NCBI GenBank assembly: GCA_964348665.1
Contig: CAYGDP010000008.1
Location: forward strand, 118,872 to 182,871
Length of the DNA: 64,000 bases
From: CAYGDP01 sp964348665
GTDB lineage: Bacteria > Verrucomicrobiota > Verrucomicrobiia > Palsa-1439 > CAYGDP01
Direction of reading: 5' to 3'
The notes under the pieces are model-generated. The model ran no database searches. It saw only the letters and a program-made list of their open reading frames with translations, and was not told the DNA's origin. The translations under genes were made by a program, and so were the position numbers. Below are positions 15,234 through 24,506 of the stretch, piece by piece; position 1 is the first letter of the stretch; every line of letters starts with the position of its first letter.

Positions 15234-16466
15234 TCACGCGCCGAATTTGTCGAACATCCTGGCATTGGCTTGCATGTAGCGGAGCAAATACTTCGACTCA
15301 AACGTGGCCAGTGATCCCACGCGCGCGGTCGCCTCGGTAAACCGCGTCGCTCCCTCGGCATGACAGATGGCGCTGTGAAGCAGCACCGGGACAGGATGCC
15401 AACTGTGGCCTTTCATCGGCACCGGGGTCGAGTGGTCGCCCGTCACGGCCAGCACGTCGGGACGAGTCGCCAGCAACAACGGCAACGCGGCGTCCACTTC
15501 CTCGATCACGGCGACTTTCTTGTCAAAATTCCCATCCTCGCCCGCCATATCCGTGCCTTTGACATGGATGAAGAAATAATCGAATCGTTCCCGATTGGCG
15601 GCCAACGCTGCGAATTGCTCTTTGACGCTGTGACCGCCATCCAATTTGGTCATGCCAACGAGCTGAGCGAGTCCTTTGTACATCGGGTAGATCGCCAGGG
15701 AGGCGCCCCGCAAACCGTACCGCTCCTCAAATAACTGGATTTCGGGTGGCGTGGCGATTCCACGCAGCAGGAATCCATTGGCGGGCGAGCACTGTTTCAA
15801 TAGTGGCAACGCCTTTCTGTAAAACTCCGTTATTATTTTCCCAGAGCGCTTCAGCGACGCGCTGTTTCCACGCTTCAAGGCGGTCGCCGTGGCCGCATGA
15901 ATCGGCTCGCCTTCCCGATGCGGGTCGGTGTCGGAGAGCGGTCCTGCCAATCCTTTGCCGCGAAAGACAACAACGAACCGATGCGATTCCCCCGCGCGGA
16001 TTGTCACCTCGACCCCGTCAATCTTCCGGATCGCCTCTTGCAACAGCGCGCACTGTTTCTGGCAAACTTCCGTCGGGATTCGACCCGCGCGCCGATCGGT
16101 GACCAGTCCCTTCGCGTCCAGAGTGCAAAAATTGGCTCGCGCGGCCAAATCACCCGCCCGCAATTCAATTCCCAGTCCTAGCGCTTCGATTACCCCGCGG
16201 CCGACTTCCACCGCAAGCGGGTCGTAGCCGAAAAGCGAAAGATGCGCCGGCCCGCTCCCCGGCGTGATTCCGGGCGCGATGGGAATGATGCGCCCCAGCG
16301 CGGATTTCTGCGAAAGCGCGTCGAAGTTGGGTGTGCGCGCCGCTTCCAACGGCGTGCGAAACTTCGTCAGTGGCGTGGCAATGTCGCCCAATCCATCGAG
16401 AACCAGCAGCACAAGCTTGGCTTTCGTTGGCAGCGTCAATGAACTGTAAGTCTCGTCGAGTGTCAT
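15234..16466 (-). CDS. apgM: 2,3-bisphosphoglycerate-independent phosphoglycerate mutase, ApgM type
   Basis: This 410-residue metalloenzyme interconverts 3- and 2-phosphoglycerate in glycolysis. It is the archaeal-type ApgM, in the alkaline phosphatase superfamily, not the GpmI type. Markers are LLVLDGLGD (metal Asp), FRTPLEAARTPNFD, and GITPGSGPAHLSLFGYDP with the catalytic serine, plus FFIHVKGTDMAGEDGN and AVTGDHSTP near the C-terminus for metal binding. Convergent with the TPR gene on the left and divergent from the ADP-ribosylglycohydrolase on the right. Confidence 0.93.
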   Translation of the reverse strand: MTLDETYSSLTLPTKAKLVLLVLDGLGDIATPLTKFRTPLEAARTPNFDALSQKSALGRIIPIAPGITPGSGPAHLSLFGYDPLAVEVGRGVIEALGLGIELRAGDLAARANFCTLDAKGLVTDRRAGRIPTEVCQKQCALLQEAIRKIDGVEVTIRAGESHRFVVVFRGKGLAGPLSDTDPHREGEPIHAATATALKRGNSASLKRSGKIITEFYRKALPLLKQCSPANGFLLRGIATPPEIQLFEERYGLRGASLAIYPMYKGLAQLVGMTKLDGGHSVKEQFAALAANRERFDYFFIHVKGTDMAGEDGNFDKKVAVIEEVDAALPLLLATRPDVLAVTGDHSTPVPMKGHSWHPVPVLLHSAICHAEGATRFTEATARVGSLATFESKYLLRYMQANARMFDKFGA

Positions 16467-16479
16467 GGGGCGATTGTAA

Positions 16480-16498
16480 CCGCGAATCTCATTCGCGG
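16480..16498. repeat. Short perfect hairpin between divergent genes
   Basis: CCGCGAAT (16480-16487), a three-base loop CTC, and ATTCGCGG (16491-16498) form a perfect 8-bp stem. It lies between apgM and the ADP-ribosylglycohydrolase gene, so a terminator role is unlikely. It may be an operator or a small interspersed palindrome. Confidence 0.5.
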
Positions 16499-16581
16499 CA
16501 ATTGATAATTGTTCGTGGTCGTCCCCTTAAAAAATGATACGGTGGATTCGTGCAATAAGCATTTCAGTGACCGTTTTCATC

Positions 16582-17598
16582 ATGGATGCAAAAAATCTGA
16601 AATCGAAATCCACTGGCGCGTTACTGGGAACGTTCGTCGGTGATGCGTTGGGAATGCCGGTCGAAGGATGGTCGCCGCGCCGGATTGCATCGCACTTCGG
16701 CAAGCTAAACGATTTGCGCGCGGCCTCACTGCCTATCCGGTTTTACAGCGCTATTTATGGTTTGCTCACCGATCCCGCCCATGCTCTCTCGGAAGTCCGG
16801 CTTGGCCGCGGCAGTTACACCGACGATACGCAAATGATGATTGGCGTGGCAGAGTCGTTGGTGAAATCTCGCGGGTTCGACGCCGCCGACATGGCGAAAC
16901 GATTTACGGATAACTTCGATCCTCGTCGGGGTTACGGCGCAGGCGCGACCGAAGTCATCCGACAACTTCAGCGCGGGATTTCGTGGAACGAAGCAGGCGC
17001 GAAAATATTTGACGGCGCCGGGTCGTTCGGCAATGGAGCCGCGATGCGCGTGGCGCCCATCGGTGTTCTGTATCATGATGATCCCGCCGAACTTCGACGC
17101 GCCGCGGAGTTGTCCGCGTCCATCACGCACACCCATCTACTCGGCAAAGAAGGCGCTGTATTGCAGGCGACTGCCGTGGCTTGCGCGGTTCGCGGCGATC
17201 TGTCGGCGGATTTTTTGGCACGGATGCGCGCACTCGAGCCGCGTTGTTGCCAGACCTTCCAGCGAGAGTTGACAATCATCGGGGAATTATTACAGCGCCA
17301 GCCGACGATCGCGGAGGTGGTTCGATTGCTCGGCAACGACATTACCGCGTACAACTCCGTTCCCACGGCGATCTATTGCTTCCTCTCGAACCCCGAAAGT
17401 TTCAAAGACGCCTTGATTTTCGCCGTGAGTCTGGGCGGTGACACGGACACGATCGGAGCGATGACGGGCGCCATTGCTGGGGCGTATCACGGTGTAGAAG
17501 CGATTCCTCACGATTGGCTTGAGGCGCTGGAGAATGGGACGAAAGGCCGGGATTACGTCCGGACATTGGCGGAACGATTGTCACTATGTAAACCGTAA
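16582..17598 (+). CDS. ADP-ribosylglycohydrolase family protein
   Basis: This 338-residue protein has the DraG/ARH fold motifs: TGALLGTFVGDALGMPVEG at the start, GSYTDDTQM with the metal-binding Thr-Asp-Asp near residue 85, and AVSLGGDTDTIGAMTGAIAGAYHG near residue 290 for the second metal. It removes ADP-ribose from proteins or small molecules in the cytoplasm. The ATG at 16582 is chosen because similarity begins at MDAKNLKSKSTGALLG; an upstream ATG at 16534 adds an unrelated stretch. No ADP-ribosyltransferase partner is nearby, so the substrate is unknown. Confidence 0.92.
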   Translation: MDAKNLKSKSTGALLGTFVGDALGMPVEGWSPRRIASHFGKLNDLRAASLPIRFYSAIYGLLTDPAHALSEVRLGRGSYTDDTQMMIGVAESLVKSRGFDAADMAKRFTDNFDPRRGYGAGATEVIRQLQRGISWNEAGAKIFDGAGSFGNGAAMRVAPIGVLYHDDPAELRRAAELSASITHTHLLGKEGAVLQATAVACAVRGDLSADFLARMRALEPRCCQTFQRELTIIGELLQRQPTIAEVVRLLGNDITAYNSVPTAIYCFLSNPESFKDALIFAVSLGGDTDTIGAMTGAIAGAYHGVEAIPHDWLEALENGTKGRDYVRTLAERLSLCKP

Positions 17599-17626
17599 GC
17601 GAGCCGCCCATCATCGCGACTTCGTT

Positions 17627-19663
17627 TTATTGCTTAGGCGGGTCGGCAAGCGGGGGGGCATCCGCCGGTTTCGCAGGGTCGGCGGGTTTGGCTGAATCGG
17701 GCGCTTTGGCTGGTTCCGCGGGTTTTGGAGTGGCGATGAAATTGCGGGAGAACTGGCTGAAGGCGAAGTCTTCCAGGAGAAATATCAGGGAGGAATCAGC
17801 AAGCTTGGCGAAACGCAGTTTCTCCGGCGAAGATTCGGCGCCGATGAGGAGCAAATATTTTTGAGAGGGTGCCGGTGGCGCTCCGGCGACAGCGGGGCCA
17901 GCGCTGGGCAGCTCGAAATGGACAGCAATCTGGGGTTTATCGAGACCGTACGCGGCCAATTCTTCCGGTTTGCTGGTCATAGCAACCCACTTCTCCGCTT
18001 TGATGATGGAGAGGACTACGAGAACATTTTGCAGCGCGTCATTGTCGAGAACACCTTGGGACGGCTCAAGAAAAGACCAGACTGTTTTGTCTTTGTCTCC
18101 GGTGCGTTGGAGTTTGAACTTGGCGTCGGCACGGACGATTTCGAGCATTTGAATGTCCTTGCCATTGATGGTCAGGACGTTGCGGTCGCGAACGTCGAGG
18201 AAATTGCGCGGCATGATTTGATAGTCGGCCTGGGGGACGGAGTAAACAAAGGGTTCATCAGCGCGTTTGACGTAGGCGATTTTCTTTTCTTCGTTGGCTT
18301 TGCCAAACAACAGCTCCACGATCGGCGGAACGGCGCTTGCCGTGGGAGGCGCGGCTGGTTTTGCGTCGTCCTTCTTCGCCTCATCTTTTTTCGGCTCGGC
18401 GAGCGGCGCCTTTAGCAACGAAAGCCGCAACGTGGGATTGTCGAGCCCGTAATCGGCAAGACTGGCGGGCGCATCGGCAACGAATTCCAGCGCCACGAGT
18501 TTTCCCAGGCGCTCTAGGAGGTCCGAGACTGCGTTCGGCTCCGCTGCGACCGATTCCGGGGCGGTCACCCGCCACGAACCATCGTATTGAAGCTTGGTCG
18601 TGGCGCCGCCGGCAGTGAACTCGATCCCCTTGACGCTCTCGCGATTAAAATCGGCGATTTGTTTCTCGCGAAGATCATTGGGCTGAATTTTGAGTTGGTT
18701 GAGAATATCCGATTTAACGGTGAAGACGGAGTTTTCGTCCTTGCGTTTGGCGTAGAGTTTGTCGGGGCCATCCTTGGTTGGCACGCCGAGCTGGATGATT
18801 TTAGCCCCTTCCGATTCCTTGCCAATCAGTGTGATTTCCGCAGCGGGATCGTCGAGACCGTACGGCTTCAAATCCTTCGGGTCATCGTCGGTGAAATCTT
18901 CCCGGCGCAAGTCTGTGATTTTGCGCGCGAGTTCCTCGATCTTGCCGAGGTTGGCGCGCGCGGCAATGGGAGCGGTCAGCTTCCAACGCGAATCCGACTT
19001 GGAGGCGGCGAGCTTGCGTCCGCCGGCCGTGGCGGCGTCGGCAACCCGGATTTCAAACTTATTCAACTGATTCACCTGAAGATCCGCCACGGTGCGATCG
19101 CGGAAATCGGCGATGGGTTTGTCCAGTTCCGCGAGAAAATTTTTCCCGACGAGAAAAACGTGCGACGGACTTTTGCTGTGCAAGAGATCGGCCGAGGCGG
19201 AGGCTTGCAGATAGATAGCGTTGCCAATGGGCGCTTCGTTGCCGACTTTGACCGATACGGGTTTGCCGGATACCGTCAGCACCACTTCGATCTGGGGCGA
19301 GCCGAGACCGTGTTCTGTTTTTTTCCATTCGGGGTTGGCCTGGTCTTTCTCCGACCAGCGTCGTTGACTTTCCACATATTGCACGGTGTCCAGGAGAGCA
19401 TTGACCGCCGACGTGTCCGCGCGGGCGGTAACCGGCGTCTTAAACTGCCATTGATCGCCTTTTCGTTCGAGGGAGGCGGCGCGGTCGGGGTGAACCCGAT
19501 TTTTCAACTCGACCTTGGTCACATCCGAGCGTTCGAAAAGAAGGATACGCTTTTTGTAGGCCTCGGATTTTTGTGTGGGATCAGTTTTCCGCTCAAAAAA
19601 CCAGATGAACGCGAACATCGCCAGCGCGATGACTAGGAGCGTGTAGGTTGATTTTGTGTTCAT
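17627..19663 (-). CDS. DUF4340 domain-containing protein
   Basis: This 678-residue protein has one N-terminal anchor (STYTLLVIALAMFAFIWFFE) and repeated periplasmic domains of the DUF4340 type, each with the pattern W...P..a.aD...v..ll..l and a 'YGLDdP...i.l' strand (YGLDDPAAEITL, YGLDNPTLRLSL, YGLDKPQIAVHF). A Lys/Pro/Ala-rich tail follows. It is the last gene of the gldA-F-G-like operon, starting 16 bases after GldG. DUF4340 proteins normally accompany such ABC systems; their exact role is not known. The start at 19663 is chosen to keep the anchor at the N-terminus. Confidence 0.9.
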   Translation of the reverse strand: MNTKSTYTLLVIALAMFAFIWFFERKTDPTQKSEAYKKRILLFERSDVTKVELKNRVHPDRAASLERKGDQWQFKTPVTARADTSAVNALLDTVQYVESQRRWSEKDQANPEWKKTEHGLGSPQIEVVLTVSGKPVSVKVGNEAPIGNAIYLQASASADLLHSKSPSHVFLVGKNFLAELDKPIADFRDRTVADLQVNQLNKFEIRVADAATAGGRKLAASKSDSRWKLTAPIAARANLGKIEELARKITDLRREDFTDDDPKDLKPYGLDDPAAEITLIGKESEGAKIIQLGVPTKDGPDKLYAKRKDENSVFTVKSDILNQLKIQPNDLREKQIADFNRESVKGIEFTAGGATTKLQYDGSWRVTAPESVAAEPNAVSDLLERLGKLVALEFVADAPASLADYGLDNPTLRLSLLKAPLAEPKKDEAKKDDAKPAAPPTASAVPPIVELLFGKANEEKKIAYVKRADEPFVYSVPQADYQIMPRNFLDVRDRNVLTINGKDIQMLEIVRADAKFKLQRTGDKDKTVWSFLEPSQGVLDNDALQNVLVVLSIIKAEKWVAMTSKPEELAAYGLDKPQIAVHFELPSAGPAVAGAPPAPSQKYLLLIGAESSPEKLRFAKLADSSLIFLLEDFAFSQFSRNFIATPKPAEPAKAPDSAKPADPAKPADAPPLADPPKQ

Positions 19664-19679
19664 GGCCAAATCGTACCGT

Positions 19680-21260
19680 TTACCGTCGTCGTCGCCACCA
19701 GACCATTGCGCCAATGCACGCCGCGAAAAGCGGCAAGCCAACTGTGGCGGACAGGGTAACGATCAAGAATTGTTTTCGGGTAAGCTCGAGTTTGTAGCTC
19801 CGGGTTTGTTTAGGCGGAATGCCCATTGCCTTTTTGCGTTCGAGCAGCCAGTTCACTGAGTTCAAACCTAGGGCGATATTTGCCTCGGTCGCCGTGCCGT
19901 TTACGACACAGGACGAATTTCCAACCACAACCAGCCGTGTGCTGCCTATTTCTACACCTCCACCCGGATTGCCGGATTCGACCGCAACCGCCAGTGACAA
20001 TGGCCCCTTGGGGTCGACACCTTCGGTAAAGGCGTAATTGCTTGTGGAACGCGCCTGGGAAAGTTCAGTGGCGCTGGTTTCCGCAAAGGATTCTGCGGAG
20101 GTCTTGACCAGTGCGGTCACGCGGGGGCGGTCGGCAGCGGGCGTCGTTGCGGCTTCTTTGACCGTGCGCGCGATGGGAAATTCCGTTTCAGCATCTTTGA
20201 GCGCCTCGGTAATGGGGTGTGCTCCATACGATTGCGCATAAATCATGATAGGGTCAGTCCCTAACACCTTGCCTTCAACAACAGCAACAGCCCGAGGCCG
20301 GTTGACGATGATATCTTTGCCGAGTGACACGTTCCATTTCGACAGCAGGGCGCCGAAGCCGTAGTCGGTGGAGAGGTTGAGATTGCGCGTATCCGGATCG
20401 AGCATGAGCACGAGACGGCCTTTGTTGTCGAGATAACCGTCGATCAGGGAGACCTCGGCTTCGGACAAGGGAAACGCCGGACCAACGATCGCCAGCGCAT
20501 CGCAATCCTCGGGAATTTTGCCCGATTGTGAAAGTGTTAGTGTTTCGACCAATATGTTTTGGCGGACAAGCGAGCTTTTCAGCGCGGAAATCCCCTCGCG
20601 TCGGGCATCGTCGGGGGATTTTTCCCCGTGACCGAGAAGGAAGTAAACCTTCGACTGTTTCGCTTCGGTCAGTCCGAGGATGGTGGACGTGAACGCGTCT
20701 TCTGCCTTGAAGTTGACGATGCGTCGATCCCCAGCGCCCATCCCAAATTCCGGACGACTGTAGTCCACGAAATCGGAAAAGAACTGGTCGTGTTTGAGAT
20801 ATTTCGAGCGATCGCCGTATTGGAAAATTATGACGTTGGCTTCGTTAAGATCAATTTTGAATTGGTCGGCCAACGCCTTTCGGCGCGTAAAATCGCCGAC
20901 CGCAGGATCCAGGTACTCGATCTGGATGCGCGGCGACTGCGCGGCGTATTCGCCGAGCAACGTCTTGAGATAATCGTAAATATCCACCTGCGGACTGACG
21001 AGCATGATCACGCGCAAATCTTTGTCGAGATTTTTGAGAACCGTCTGCGTCTGGCTGGAGAGTTCGTAGTACCCCTCGCGCGTCCAGTCGAATACTTTGT
21101 AGTGACGATACGCGAGGTAATTGGCCATCCCGGCGATGAGCAACACCAGCGCCATAATCACGACCGCATTGGCGCCACTGGCGAACTTCAGGCTTCGCGT
21201 CACACCTGCGGCCGCGGTCGGCGCCGTTGCAGCTACCGTTTGTTTGGGTTCGTCGCTCAT
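19680..21260 (-). CDS. GldG-like ABC transport accessory protein
   Basis: This 526-residue protein has a helix near residues 30-50 (ANAVVIMALVLLIAGMANYLAY), the family start WTREGYYELSSQTQTVLKNLDKDLRVIMLVS, an intracellular-transport-like domain with VYFLLGHGEKSPDD, and a C-terminal helix followed by basic residues (WWRRRR). This matches GldG, the accessory subunit of GldAFG transporters. In Bacteroidetes gliding species it supports motility; here, without other gld genes, it is more likely a general exporter part. Located between the permease and DUF4340 genes. Confidence 0.88.
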   Translation of the reverse strand: MSDEPKQTVAATAPTAAAGVTRSLKFASGANAVVIMALVLLIAGMANYLAYRHYKVFDWTREGYYELSSQTQTVLKNLDKDLRVIMLVSPQVDIYDYLKTLLGEYAAQSPRIQIEYLDPAVGDFTRRKALADQFKIDLNEANVIIFQYGDRSKYLKHDQFFSDFVDYSRPEFGMGAGDRRIVNFKAEDAFTSTILGLTEAKQSKVYFLLGHGEKSPDDARREGISALKSSLVRQNILVETLTLSQSGKIPEDCDALAIVGPAFPLSEAEVSLIDGYLDNKGRLVLMLDPDTRNLNLSTDYGFGALLSKWNVSLGKDIIVNRPRAVAVVEGKVLGTDPIMIYAQSYGAHPITEALKDAETEFPIARTVKEAATTPAADRPRVTALVKTSAESFAETSATELSQARSTSNYAFTEGVDPKGPLSLAVAVESGNPGGGVEIGSTRLVVVGNSSCVVNGTATEANIALGLNSVNWLLERKKAMGIPPKQTRSYKLELTRKQFLIVTLSATVGLPLFAACIGAMVWWRRRR

Positions 21261-21270
21261 ATTCAGTCAC

Positions 21271-22032
21271 TCACCGCCATTTACGCGCCTCCAACACCAA
21301 CTTCGTCGCCCATAAAAACACCGCTGTCGCGCTCACATAAAACACAACCGCCCGCAAATCCACGCGCCCTTTGGTAAAACTTTCCATGTGATCGTAGGCG
21401 GACATATACAGAACCACCGCTTGCCAATCGTTTCCCTTTTGGCGCGCCAACCACCCCAAAAACGCCACGCCGAGGATAAAGAGCAACGCAGCCGCTCCGC
21501 TGACCAACACCGCCACAAGTTGGCTGCGAGTCATCACCGAAGCAAAACAGCCCACCGCCAACAACAGCGATCCGATCAGGAACGTCCCCAAAAAACAGGA
21601 TGCCAGCAACCCATAGTCCAATGATGCTTTCTCCAATCCACTCATCGTCCCCGTCAGCACGAGAAACCCCAGCGTCGGTAGCCAAAGCAACGCGAAGAAT
21701 GTGAACGCGCCGAAAAACTTGGCCAGCACCACTTGCCACTCCGTCACCGGCGCCGTCAGCAACGTCTCGATGGTTCCGGTGCTTTTCTCCTCGCTGAACA
21801 ACCGCATCGTCAGCATCGGCGGCACCAGGATCATCACAATCCAATAAATGATCCAGTTGAAGTAAATCTCGTAAACCTGCGCTTCCATTTCCGAGCGCCC
21901 GTTCACGAACGAAAGCAAAATGAAATAGTTGAATCCCATCACCAGTAAAAACGTCACCAGAACCAAGTACCCCATCAGGGACACCAAGTACGCCGCCAAC
22001 TCCCGACGATAGAGCACAAACCAGGCGCTCAT
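21271..22032 (-). CDS. ABC-2 type permease, GldF-like
   Basis: This 253-residue protein has six hydrophobic helices and the ABC-2 permease pattern: YRRELAAYLVSLMGYLVLVTFLLVMG at the start, and RLFSEEKSTGTIETLLTAPVTEWQVVLAKFFGA, the typical cytoplasmic motif after the second helix. It forms the membrane channel for the ATPase encoded upstream, whose stop overlaps this ATG by four bases. It is followed ten bases later by the GldG-like gene. Confidence 0.92.
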   Translation of the reverse strand: MSAWFVLYRRELAAYLVSLMGYLVLVTFLLVMGFNYFILLSFVNGRSEMEAQVYEIYFNWIIYWIVMILVPPMLTMRLFSEEKSTGTIETLLTAPVTEWQVVLAKFFGAFTFFALLWLPTLGFLVLTGTMSGLEKASLDYGLLASCFLGTFLIGSLLLAVGCFASVMTRSQLVAVLVSGAAALLFILGVAFLGWLARQKGNDWQAVVLYMSAYDHMESFTKGRVDLRAVVFYVSATAVFLWATKLVLEARKWR

Positions 22033-22988
22033 ACTTCGTCCTCCCCTCTCCGCGGCGCGGCGGTTAGTTCGACGAAAATCTCTTCAAGCGAGTGCCGTTC
22101 GCGAGCCAGTTCGCGCAGTCCCCAGCGATTCGCCACTGCCGCCTGATAAATCGCCGGCCGCAAATCGCCGTCGCCCTTTGGCGTCATGTGACAGACACAA
22201 TAATGATCGTCGCCCGAGTCAATTTTCACCGAGCCAACGCCTTCGAGCGCCCGCAGCTTACTCTCGATCTCGTTCTTTTCGCCGCGAATCTCGGCGCGTA
22301 CCGCGCCGCCTTTCAGCCGTTTCTGCAAATTCGCCGTGGTATCCGACGCGATGATCTTGCCGCGGTTGATGATTAGCACGCGGCTGCACGTCATTTCCAC
22401 TTCCGGGAGAATGTGGGTCGAAATCAAAACCGTGTGGCTCTTGCCAAGATCGCGGATCACTTCGCGGATCTGCCGAATCTGATGCGGGTCCAGCCCAATC
22501 GTCGGTTCGTCGAGGATGACCAATTGTGGGTCGTGCACGAGCGCATCCGCAATACCAACCCGCTGACGATATCCCTTGGAAAGATGCCCGATCGGTTTGC
22601 GCTCCACGTCGCGCAAGCCGCAAAGGTTGCTAACGTGCTCGACTCTCTCCCGCCGGTCGCGTCTCGGCACCCCTTTGAGCGCGGCGCGATACCGCAGATA
22701 TTCCGCAACGCGCATTTCAAGGTAGAGCGGATTATTTTCCGGCATGTACCCGATGCACCGGCGGGCTTCGATGGATTGACGGAAAACGTCAAACCCCGCC
22801 ACGGACACGCGCCCGGCCGTGGCGGGAATGAATCCGGACAGGATGCGCATCGTCGTGCTTTTGCCCGCGCCATTGGGGCCGAGAAACCCGACGATCTCGC
22901 CTTTGCCGACGGAAAACGAGACGCCGTCCACCGCGGTCATGCCCGCGTACCGTTTGGTCAATTGCTCAACTTCGATTAACGGTTGCAT
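22029..22988 (-). CDS. ABC transporter ATP-binding protein, GldA-like
   Basis: This 319-residue ATPase has Walker A (GFLGPNGAGKST), Q-loop, the signature LSKGYRQRVGIADAL, Walker B (QLVILDEPTIGLDP) and the H-loop (STHILPEVE). The C-terminal ~90 residues, after the NBD, resemble the regulatory extension found in GldA/NatA-type ATPases. It energises the GldF-like permease. It begins one base after the htrA stop, so the protease and transporter are probably co-transcribed. Confidence 0.94.
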   Translation of the reverse strand: MQPLIEVEQLTKRYAGMTAVDGVSFSVGKGEIVGFLGPNGAGKSTTMRILSGFIPATAGRVSVAGFDVFRQSIEARRCIGYMPENNPLYLEMRVAEYLRYRAALKGVPRRDRRERVEHVSNLCGLRDVERKPIGHLSKGYRQRVGIADALVHDPQLVILDEPTIGLDPHQIRQIREVIRDLGKSHTVLISTHILPEVEMTCSRVLIINRGKIIASDTTANLQKRLKGGAVRAEIRGEKNEIESKLRALEGVGSVKIDSGDDHYCVCHMTPKGDGDLRPAIYQAAVANRWGLRELARERHSLEEIFVELTAAPRRGEDEV

Positions 22989-22989
22989 T

Positions 22990-24297
22990 TCAACGAACGG
23001 TCAAAGTGATTTCCCCGATGCTTTGGCTGATAAACCCACCGCGCCGGGAAATTTTCGCGAGCGCCACCGCCAGCCGATCTCCGCTCTTGGTTTTGGCAAG
23101 CACATCCGCCAATTCATCCAGCGACCGCGCTTGCTCCCCCGCGATTCGCACCAAGATCAACTCGTTCTGCAGCTTGGCTTTGCCAGCAGGGCTTTCCGCC
23201 TCCACCTCGCTGATCGCCAGATTACCGTTTGCCTCGGCGAAACGCAAGCCTAGCTTTTCCCACGCCATCTTGTTCGCGTCAGCCGTCGGGGTCGACGCTA
23301 GCGCCACCGAGAGCGTTTGCGCTTTTCCTTCCCGGTCCACGGTCACTTTCACGGTGTCGCCGTTTTTTTTCTCCAGCAAAGCGATATACAACTTTACCGC
23401 TGCATTTATCGCCGTGTCGCCCACTTTTGTGATGCGATCGCCGCGACGCAAGCCTGCCTGCGCCGCCGGACCATTCGGCTCGATTTTGGAAACAAAAATG
23501 CCCTCCGCATTTTGCAAGACGCTCGCGCCAAACCAAACTTTGCGCGATTCCGGCTCCAGCCAGTCGGTCACTCGCCACGCCGGGATCGCAAATCCGATGC
23601 CCACGTTGGCGCGCGTGGGCGATTGAATCGCGGTGATGATGCCCAACAATTTCCCATTGATATCAATCAACGGCCCACCGCTGTTCCCCGGATTCACCGC
23701 CGCGTCCGTCTGCAGAATATCGTCAAACGTTGCTCCCGTCGGCATTCGCATCTTGCGATTGCGCGCGCTCAAGATGCCTTGACTTACGCTGTGCCCCAAG
23801 CCGAAGGGATTGCCGATGGCGATCACGGTTTCGCCAAGGGCGATGTCTTTTTCGCCGACCAGTTCGATGAAGGGGAGCGATTTAGGCGATTCGATTTTAA
23901 CCAGCGCCAGGTCGTTCCGCGAATCGGTCGCGACCAATTTGCCTTCCACGTGGGATTGATCCGATAAAACCACGTGGATTCGGGTCGCCCGCGCTACCAC
24001 GTGGGCGTTGGTGAGAACATAGCCGGCACTGTCAATGATGACTCCTGAGCCAAGGCTATGACGTTCGAGTTGTCTCTCGCGTGGTCCCCCAGGGATTTCA
24101 CGACCGAAAAACTCCTCCATCATATCCGCCCATGGATCGCGATATCGCACGACGATATCGGTGCTGATGTTCACCACCATCGGCAACGTCTTGTCGACGG
24201 CGCGCACCACGGGATCCTGACGCACGTCCACGTCACCCGCGGCAGCCCGCACAGTCAGAGCGAAAACACAACCGACACCGAACGCGATCATTTTCAT
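22990..24297 (-). CDS. HtrA/DegP-type serine protease with PDZ domains
   Basis: This 435-residue secreted protease has a signal peptide (MKMIAFGVGCVFALTVRAAAG) and a trypsin-like domain with the full triad: His in VLTNAHVV (about residue 99), Asp in SRNDLALVK, Ser in VNPGNSGGPLID. A PDZ domain follows (GIFVSKIEPNGPAAQAGLRRGDRI...), and the C-terminal ~90 residues look like a second PDZ domain (SEVEAESPAGKAKLQNELILVRIAG). It would degrade or refold damaged proteins in the periplasm. The start at 24297 is preferred to 24324, because it gives a clean signal peptide and a leader after the promoter at 24344-24373. Confidence 0.92.
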   Translation of the reverse strand: MKMIAFGVGCVFALTVRAAAGDVDVRQDPVVRAVDKTLPMVVNISTDIVVRYRDPWADMMEEFFGREIPGGPRERQLERHSLGSGVIIDSAGYVLTNAHVVARATRIHVVLSDQSHVEGKLVATDSRNDLALVKIESPKSLPFIELVGEKDIALGETVIAIGNPFGLGHSVSQGILSARNRKMRMPTGATFDDILQTDAAVNPGNSGGPLIDINGKLLGIITAIQSPTRANVGIGFAIPAWRVTDWLEPESRKVWFGASVLQNAEGIFVSKIEPNGPAAQAGLRRGDRITKVGDTAINAAVKLYIALLEKKNGDTVKVTVDREGKAQTLSVALASTPTADANKMAWEKLGLRFAEANGNLAISEVEAESPAGKAKLQNELILVRIAGEQARSLDELADVLAKTKSGDRLAVALAKISRRGGFISQSIGEITLTVR

Positions 24298-24343
24298 GCG
24301 TGGCTTAGACACGACAAAAAGCATAGTGTTGAACGAAGCGCCA

Positions 24344-24373
24344 ACTATAGCAACGACCTCGTTTCCCCGTCAA
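24344..24373 (-). promoter_or_regulatory. Putative promoter for the htrA-gld operon
   Basis: On the minus strand TTGACG (24373-24368) and TATAGT (24349-24344) are 18 bases apart, with the -10 element about 46 bases before the chosen htrA ATG. Found by eye. Confidence 0.5.
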
Positions 24374-24430
24374 GCTGCTGCCTCTGGGCCATCGCAACCC
24401 CAAAGCACCTCACGCATGTTCGGAAAACAA

Positions 24431-24446
24431 TGGCACACGTGTGCCA
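24431..24446. promoter_or_regulatory. 16-bp perfect palindrome, possible operator
   Basis: TGGCACACGTGTGCCA is perfectly self-complementary. It is flanked at equal distance by CGGAA (24421-24425) and TTCCG (24452-24456), which are also complementary, giving a longer symmetrical structure with 5-base internal loops. It lies about 60 bases upstream of the htrA -35 element, so a dimeric regulator site is plausible. Confidence 0.5.
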
Positions 24447-24506
24447 CCAAATTCCGCAATTGTGCGATTGGAACAATGAGCCAAGGATGCGATCAGCTGC
24501 AATTTA

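Noticed and set aside
18587..19636. Plus-strand open frame of 349 codons antisense to the DUF4340 gene
   Set aside because: Fully antisense to a gene with clear repeats; residues look random.
19680..22988. Evidence for gliding motility
   Set aside because: Only GldA/F/G-like genes are present; these ABC systems are widespread outside gliding bacteria.
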